Shown in pieces: positions 58,329 through 64,000 of a stretch of DNA of 64,000 nt; the stretch's first letter is position 1, and the number at the start of each line of letters is the position of its first letter. Below the pieces are notes generated by a model. The model made no database searches, was not told the DNA's origin, and was given only the letters and a program-made list of their open reading frames with translations. A program made the position numbers and the translations under genes. The DNA comes from Ditylenchus dipsaci. Its lineage: Eukaryota; Nematoda; Chromadorea; Rhabditida; Anguinidae. The stretch spans positions 1-64,000 of the forward strand of contig SADC01000494.1 of assembly GCA_004194705.1 (NCBI GenBank), given 5' to 3'.

Positions 58329-58706
58329 ATACCTGCACGCTCAAAAAAAGTGGCGCCGGGCCTCCCTAAAATCGACGCCGGGCGCCGGCACCCTTTAAAG
58401 ATCGCCACTGGCGCCGGCGCCATCCTGGCACCGGCTCCCAAAAAGTAGCGGCGTCGCGGTGTACAATATATGTTTAAAGTTAAAATTTTTGCTTGCTGCC
58501 GCCAGGATCTAAGTTGGATGCAACCAACCCTAAAAAACATGCTCTTAAAACTTAAAAATGTCACAAATTTGTTAAAAATACAGTACTGCGGCTAGTTCCC
58601 GGCGCCGGTGTAAGCGGGCGCTGAAAAGGGGCGCCGGGCGCTGGCGCCACCAGCGGTGCCGGCTCCCGAAAGTGGTAAAATTTGCTCCGAGCGCCCGTGC
58701 AGGTAT
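58329..58706. mobile_element. GC-rich element with 10-bp duplication
   Basis: The ends ATACCTGCACG and CGTGCAGGTAT are perfect inverse copies flanked by the direct repeat gcgcccgagc (58,319-58,328 and 58,707-58,716). The interior is made of ggcgccggcgcc words, unusually GC-rich for this window. A 10-bp duplication points to a MULE-like or similar element. Confidence 0.8.
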
Positions 58707-58910
58707 GCGCCCGAGCTTCAAATCCTGATGATAGCAGAATTTTTTTTCTTGCATAATAGTCATGAACTAGTTTCTATAGGACCAACAAGCCTTACGATGG
58801 ATAAGGGAACCACTTGGTACCTTGCTAAATGGGTATCCACTGGCAGAATCCAAAATTTTGGATTTTGCTGAAAGTAGTGTAACATTATCTACCTAATTGA
58901 GAATCGTGTA

Positions 58911-60397
58911 CTAAAAGGGTTTAATACAGTCAAACCTCGATTTTACCGATCTTTTTTTAGTAAACATTAACAGAGGTTTTAACTGGTTTCCTTTATTGGG
59001 GCACCATGGTATAATGGGGACATGGGAATAATCTGGAGAAACAATACAATTAGACAATAATAGATTATTGACTGGAGAAACTGGAGATTCGTCTTCTACC
59101 ACATCAGCAGAGGACTCGACTGGAGCTCGACCAAACTTGACTTCGGCTGAGGAGACCAACGGCTCGAGGCAGGACGATTCTTGGATCTTTTCCCATTCAC
59201 CCATGGCGTGCACCAATAGAGAACCAGCAGAAACCTCTTCGCTTTGCAAGTATGAGCGCTGACTGGAGGAGCAAATCGAAACCATATGGAGGGAATCCCG
59301 GTGTGCACCATCTGCAGACATCACAGGAGAATCAGCCATGCTGGAGCCATCGCTAAGATCTGGAAATACAATGGGTGCCTCTACAGAGGACACCTTTCGG
59401 ACTGGAGGATTAAAGATGCTGAAATATTTAATCTTAGGCTCAGCTGTTTTGACTGGAGCGCAAACTGGAGCAATGACTTTAAATCCATAGTCAAATAAAG
59501 TGCTGGAACAGCACGGCTTATTGTCAAGAGTGATCTCAACTAGTGTTGGAGACTGGGGGTGCGGGCGGTTTTGCGGTGCGGTTTTTTCAGAAATTGCGGT
59601 TTGCGGTTAAACCGCAATTATTTTTTGCGGTTTAACCGCGGTTTTGCGGTTTTTTTTCGTAAATTTTTTCACAATGCCGTAACGAAACATAATATTTGAT
59701 GTGTATCACAAGTTCAAAAGCCTAATAAGTTTAGAGAGAAATAAGAATCCTAACAACAAGATTTGGCTTTGCTCGATTAATTTTCATTTATTATTGCGTT
59801 CTTAGCATGATTTTCTTTCATGATTTGTAATAAAACTTTTTTAAGTTAACCTTTTTAATTGACTGTGAATAAACTTGCCATAGTAAAAGAAGCATGGCAG
59901 AGCGTAACACGGGGAAAAGGCGGGAAAATTTTTTTTCTCGCAAAATGTTTACATGCGTTCTCATCTAGATTTTTCAAGTTTTCTGCCTAGTTTATAATGC
60001 TGGTCCCTTAACTTTTGAAACTCGCTGGTATGCCCTTCTAACTGTTTGAGATGACCGTAGATAAACTAGCCATAGCTAAGTGTTTGGGTTTTGAGAACGG
60101 TCATCCAGGAGTATATCACCCCATCATGGGGTACTCAATTTGAGTTTTGTGATTTGGGTGTCGAAAATTGCGATTTCAATCTTGTCTAACCTAATTTTTA
60201 CATAATTTTACGTCAGAGTAAAAACCGCGGTTTTAACCGCGGTTTTTCACTTAAGTGCGGGCGGCTATGCGGTTGCGGTTTTTCAAAAATTTGCGGTGCG
60301 GTTTTGCGGTTTTAACCGCGGTTTAACAGCACCGCACTCCAACACTAATCTCAACTGAGCGCGTACCAAAACTAATGATCTTACTAACCTTTGACAT
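58911..60397 (-). pseudogene. Unknown ORF split by a hAT element
   Basis: The minus strand reads from ATG at 60,397 (MSKVSKIISFGTRSVEI). It is cut at 60,348 by the 807-bp hAT element. After removal of the element and one copy of its duplication, it continues in frame as TLDNKPCCSSTLFDYGFKVI, then a Ser/Glu/Val-rich stretch (for example PDLSDGSSMADSPVMSADGA), to a stop at 58,911. The last residues are encoded by a pogo-like end at 58,925. The product of about 220 residues has no family I recognise. A degenerate second copy of part of it may lie at 60,520-60,640 (TKPIATLNNPV). Whether the element is spliced out, or the gene is dead, cannot be decided here. Confidence 0.55.
59541..60347. mobile_element. 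hAT-type element inside an ORF
   Basis: The ends TAGTGTTGGAG and CTCCAACACTA are perfect inverse copies. They sit between exact 8-bp duplications atctcaac (59,533-59,540 and 60,348-60,355). Subterminal arrays are of the words gcggttttgcggt and ggtttaaccgcgg. The interior has no transposase. Confidence 0.95.
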
Positions 60398-61019
60398 CTT
60401 AATAGAGAAGCTAACCAGCAAAATCCAAAATATAATCTCTCTAGATCTATCGGGATTATTCGTAGTGTCGCCATGTCAACTAAATCTGGACGGGACAAAT
60501 CGTATTTCGAATTTGCCTTTAAACTGGATTATTTAAAGTTGCGATAGGTTTCGTTCGAAACCTATTGTCTTGACTGGAAACACCGTTGGTCAGAACGCAA
60601 CAATCCTTACATTTTTTTGGGTGGGGGCAGGGTGGAACTTTATATACTTTATATACCTCATATACTTTATATATAAATTTCATTTTTTTGTAGATGGAAC
60701 TATTTTTAAACAATCTGATCGCTCTTTAGGCAGTAAAACACATCAAATACTATAGTTTTCTTATCTTGCCTGATTGTTTGAGTCAAAAATTTAGTAAAAA
60801 GGTTCTGAATCGACAAAGTGGAAAACCAATAAAACACCAGTGAAATCGATAAAATCGATAAAACCAATAAAATACCAATAAAACCAATATAACATCATCA
60901 AAATCATATTCGAGAATTCGCACTCACACTCTAAATAATTTTAATTTAAAATTTTACTTTTACGTTTATATCCATCAATTTTCCAACTCTTCAATAGCCC
61001 CTGAAGCTCAAGATGTTCA

Positions 61020-61200
61020 ACAAGTTTCTGAAGCATAAAGGGTTCTCCAGCAAGTGCGACTGCCAAACTAGGACTCCATCCGAATAAAGTTATGCTGTGC
61101 GTTTGGTGGGATAGCGAAGGAATCATCCACTGGGAGCTGTTGCCAAAGGACGACACCATTACCGCCGACGTCTACTGCTAGCAACTCAACCCCGTTCTAG
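61020..61200 (+). mobile_element. mariner transposase fragment
   Basis: From 61,086 the frame reads KVMLCVWWDSEGIIHWELLP, then KDDTITADVYC and an in-frame TAG. (K)VMLCVWWDxxGIIHxELLPxxxTI is the central catalytic segment of mariner transposases and includes the second catalytic Asp (WWD). The preceding bases (FLKHKGFSSKCDCQTRTPS in a shifted frame) may be an upstream part. It is a dead relic, cut short and followed by a hAT insertion at 61,359. Confidence 0.8.
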
Positions 61201-61358
61201 AGGTGAAGCGTCCACACCGTGACTAGTCTTTCCTTCCCCATGACAAGGCGGCTCTACATACTCTACATACCGCGATGGAAGGCAGTGAACGAGTACGAAG
61301 GAGAGTATCGAAAGAGAGTACGCCTTGTTGACTTGCTGATATTGTTTGAGTCGCATCT

Positions 61359-62066
61359 CAGGGCTGTGCACGGGCCGGGTTTTGGTCGGTCCGGCCACTG
61401 CTTAACTTTAAAAGCCCGGCCCGGCCCGAAAAGCCCGAAAATTTCCAAAGCAAGTAAGTAACAAAATATCAGAATTTCATTTTTTTGTGCTAAATTTTGG
61501 CATTGAAATAAACCGAAAAAAGCTGTTTTGACTTCTTATTTACATGAAATGCTCTTTATCTCTTTAACAGCTTGTATGTCCAACTACATATACACACTTC
61601 TTATTTTGCTTTAGCGCTTTTTATAATAAAAATAGCTTTTTAGTATTAACTATTCTGATTTTTATCGATTTGTTTTGTTTATTATGCTTGATGCATGCAT
61701 GCTCGGAACAATTTTAATCAATTTTTGTTTTGAACTTTTTCAGGTTTGAAATCTCTTTATCAACTATCAGACTTAATGCTGTTTCGTATTGCTCTGATAT
61801 ACCTTTTGTTGGATTTTTGTCCGGAAATGAAGTGTCAATGCCTGGCGATATGCTTAACAACCTGGGTCCAAGAAATAAACTCTTATTATAAGATAAAATA
61901 TATATTTTCATGAAAATTTAAAATCATAATTTTCAAGTTCGAAAAATTCCAGGTTATATCAGATATACCGGGCCGACCGGGCCGAGCCGCGGGCCTGAAG
62001 TTTTAAGGCCCGGCCCGGCCCGGAGCACAAGCGGAGCGGCTCCGGGCCGGCCCGTGCCCAGCCCTG
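61359..62066. mobile_element. hAT-type element (GGGCCGG-rich ends)
   Basis: The ends CAGGGCTGTGCACGGGCCGG and CCGGCCCGTGCCCAGCCCTG are near-perfect inverse copies. They lie between tcgcatct (61,351-61,358) and tcgcatat (62,067-62,074), an 8-bp duplication with one mismatch. Very GC-rich ends surround an AT-rich interior without transposase. Confidence 0.88.
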
Positions 62067-62074
62067 TCGCATAT

Positions 62075-64000
62075 AAAATTTAATTGATAATTCTCGTTTG
62101 AATTTTTATTGGTGTTTGTCCATTTTTTTGGTTTTCCTCACCATGGTGATAGGGCGATGCGTATATAAAGTCCCCTTTAAATAGTTCGTCTTTTCGGGCA
62201 TTTACTATTTTGGTCGAAGAACATTCGGCCAGATCACGTATTTGGGCAGGGATTTCTCACAGTCCTTGATATTTTGCTATATATATCCTTCAAAGCTGAG
62301 TTTTTTTTAGTGAAATAATTAGTAAATCAGTGTAGCTTACAGAATGATGCTTAATCTACATGTTATACGTAGCAGCCGAAGAATTAACGGGATAGAATAC
62401 GAAGAATTTGTCAAATTCAACGGTGAAAGTGCAGAAGACAATCTCGAAGCTTGGCAAAAAGACCTTAAAAGCATTTAGATGCAACAGAAGTGGGAAGGAT
62501 GTGGATTTTTTCTGGTACAAAAGATTTTTTTTACTGCAAATCGCCGTGGTGCGAATTAAATCTTTTTGGTGCAAATCGAATTATTTTCGGTGCAAATCGT
62601 ATTCTTTCTGGATAATATTTTTTTGACGGTATAATACTCGTTTTTCCCCATCGCATATTTCTTTTTGCCCGTACATTTGAATGCCCGTAGAATACTTTTT
62701 TTTGCGCGTAGATTTTTCTTTTTCATCCCGTATAATATCTCAAGCTACAAAACCTAAGCTACAAAAGTTACAGATTTTTTTTAAATATCAGAGTTTTGAG
62801 TTATGGCCCATTAAAAAATGGGTATCCTCTAATTGGGTATCTTCATGAGTACCCTAAATGGATATCCTCGAGAATCCGAAAATTTGTATTCGGATTGAAA
62901 ATCAGTGAACTTGTGCAAAAATTATGTGCTAAACATGGTTTGAAAATACTAAAACAGCGATTTCACTTGCCGGAACTCTAGTCTGGATTAGTTTCATACC
63001 CCTTGAGGTATCCAGGTGCCACTAAGGCTTTTGTGTCAATGTGAAGGTACTCCGGTGTTGGTACAAAGAATGCCCCGGTATTGGTATTTAGGTGAGAGTG
63101 CCTGGGCAATAGTAGCCAAGGTAGTGGTACCCAATGCTCAGGTGTTTTAAGACAATGGAGATATCTGGACATGAACGGATACTGGCTAAAGTATATTATA
63201 GCAAGTCCTCCAAAAATTAGTTTTAACTGCTTTTTTGTGTGTCTTAGGGCTTGAAACGTGTAGAAAACACGTTTTTAGGTGGGGGACGGAACTTTTAAAA
63301 AAATATTTTTTTGGCCAAATTTTGACTTTTCGCCTTGGGGACCAAGCAGGGTTCGCAGATGTCCTGCTTTAGCAGGAATTTCCTGCTTTTGAGTTAAAAT
63401 CCCGCTTTTTGATTTCGAAAAAGCAGGAATTTTAGAAGAGAATCTTGGCTCTTACTTACATATTTGTTGCGACTGCTTTTTATTTATTCATTTTTCTGTT
63501 TTTTTTTATTTCATGTTTTTTGATGTTTCTTCAATGACTTAATGTTAAAATTTTTTTTTAGCTGCTTTACCATGTTTTCAACTCGGGCCGTGGCAAAAAT
63601 AGACTCTATATGCATTTTATGATCAAGAGTACTTCTCGAATCATGTCTAAGGTAAGTGCGTGCGCGCATCTCTAACTCTCAAGCCCCCTGCGCCCCGAAG
63701 GGGCGCAGGAGGCTTGGGGGCTTGGAGTTGAGATGCGCACACCCACATACCTTAGACACAAATCACTCGAAAGTGACTCTGGATACATGAAAAAACATGC
63801 ATACCAGAGTTATTTATGCGGTAGGCCACAATATTCAAAACCATGTTCAACATCTTTATTTTTTTGCCGAAGAGCATTCCCCGTTCTGAAAGGCCGGGCC
63901 AGAGGCCCAGCATCCAAAATTCAGCCTAGCACTCAAAAAGTGCTAGGCCTATGCTAGGCCCTAACCCGCGGGGTCCACCTTGCTGATCTGCTTGGTCCAT
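62075..64000. other. Repeat-derived stretch without a recognisable gene
   Basis: A short + strand ORF at 62,345 (MLNLHVIRSSRRINGIEYEE, 44 codons) has protein-like composition but no recognised family. Around 62,500-62,720 a run of words of the type tttttggtgcaaatcg / tttgcccgta is repetitive. A truncated hAT end (CAGGGTTCGCAGATGTCCTG) lies at 63,347, and copy 3 of the dispersed hairpin repeat at 63,570-63,860. Confidence 0.45.
63570..63860. repeat. Dispersed repeat with GC-rich hairpin, copy 3
   Basis: It has the same word order as copies at 4.1 and 43.2 kb. The hairpin arms here are aagccccctgcgccccgaa and ggggcgcaggaggctt. The arms differ from copy 1 in the loop but keep pairing, which suggests that the structure is maintained or recently copied. 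Confidence 0.7.

Noticed and set aside
60941..61159. A minus-strand ankyrin-like reading (GWSPSLAVALAGEPFMLQKL)
   Set aside because: Only about half a repeat looks right, and the opposite strand of the overlapping bases gives an unmistakable mariner catalytic segment.
1..64000. tRNA, rRNA, CRISPR array, LTR retrotransposon or viral gene
   Set aside because: I looked for cloverleaf boxes, spaced direct repeats, long direct terminal repeats and reverse-transcriptase motifs and saw none that hold up.

Overview
This is AT-rich animal nuclear DNA with spliced genes, long introns and a very dense load of small DNA transposons. The gene set (a protein 4.1/coracle-type FERM protein, the HSP90 co-chaperone p23, a COMMD4-type protein) is metazoan and most likely invertebrate; I cannot name the species.

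Layout. 2.9-6.6 kb (+): a small four-transmembrane protein with no family I recognise. 40.7-7.8 kb (-): one very large gene for a protein 4.1 homologue. Its FERM and FERM-adjacent regions are on exons at 40.7-37.0 kb. A single uninterrupted coding block of about 19 kb follows (36.0-16.9 kb), and then about nine small exons (15.6-7.8 kb) ending in a clear protein 4.1 C-terminal domain. The 19 kb block is the main discovery. It alternates two short modules dozens of times: a box like KPxAxLHLKQ, and a module like YTGPLxxL...W.EVYHTG. Parts of it have been duplicated recently. 44.9-45.2 kb (-): a possible unknown exon. 50.2-51.4 kb (+): most of a COMMD4-type gene. 56.0-53.7 kb (-): a complete four-exon p23 gene. 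60.4-58.9 kb (-): an unknown ORF split by a transposon with a clean target-site duplication.

Reading frame in the giant gene breaks roughly once per kilobase. Wherever I could compare with a paralogous repeat or a splice phase, the break was one missing base in a homopolymer. This points to sequencing or assembly indels rather than a dead gene, so the ORF boundaries inside the 19 kb block should not be read as gene ends.

The rest is mostly transposon sequence. There are at least seven hAT-type elements with 8-bp target duplications, several pogo/Tc1-like TA-flanked miniature elements with CAGTCRAACCTC-like ends, a TTAA-flanked family, MULE-like elements with 9-10 bp duplications, a mariner transposase scrap, and several long perfect palindromes, often nested in one another. 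I saw no tRNA, rRNA, CRISPR array, origin or prokaryotic feature.
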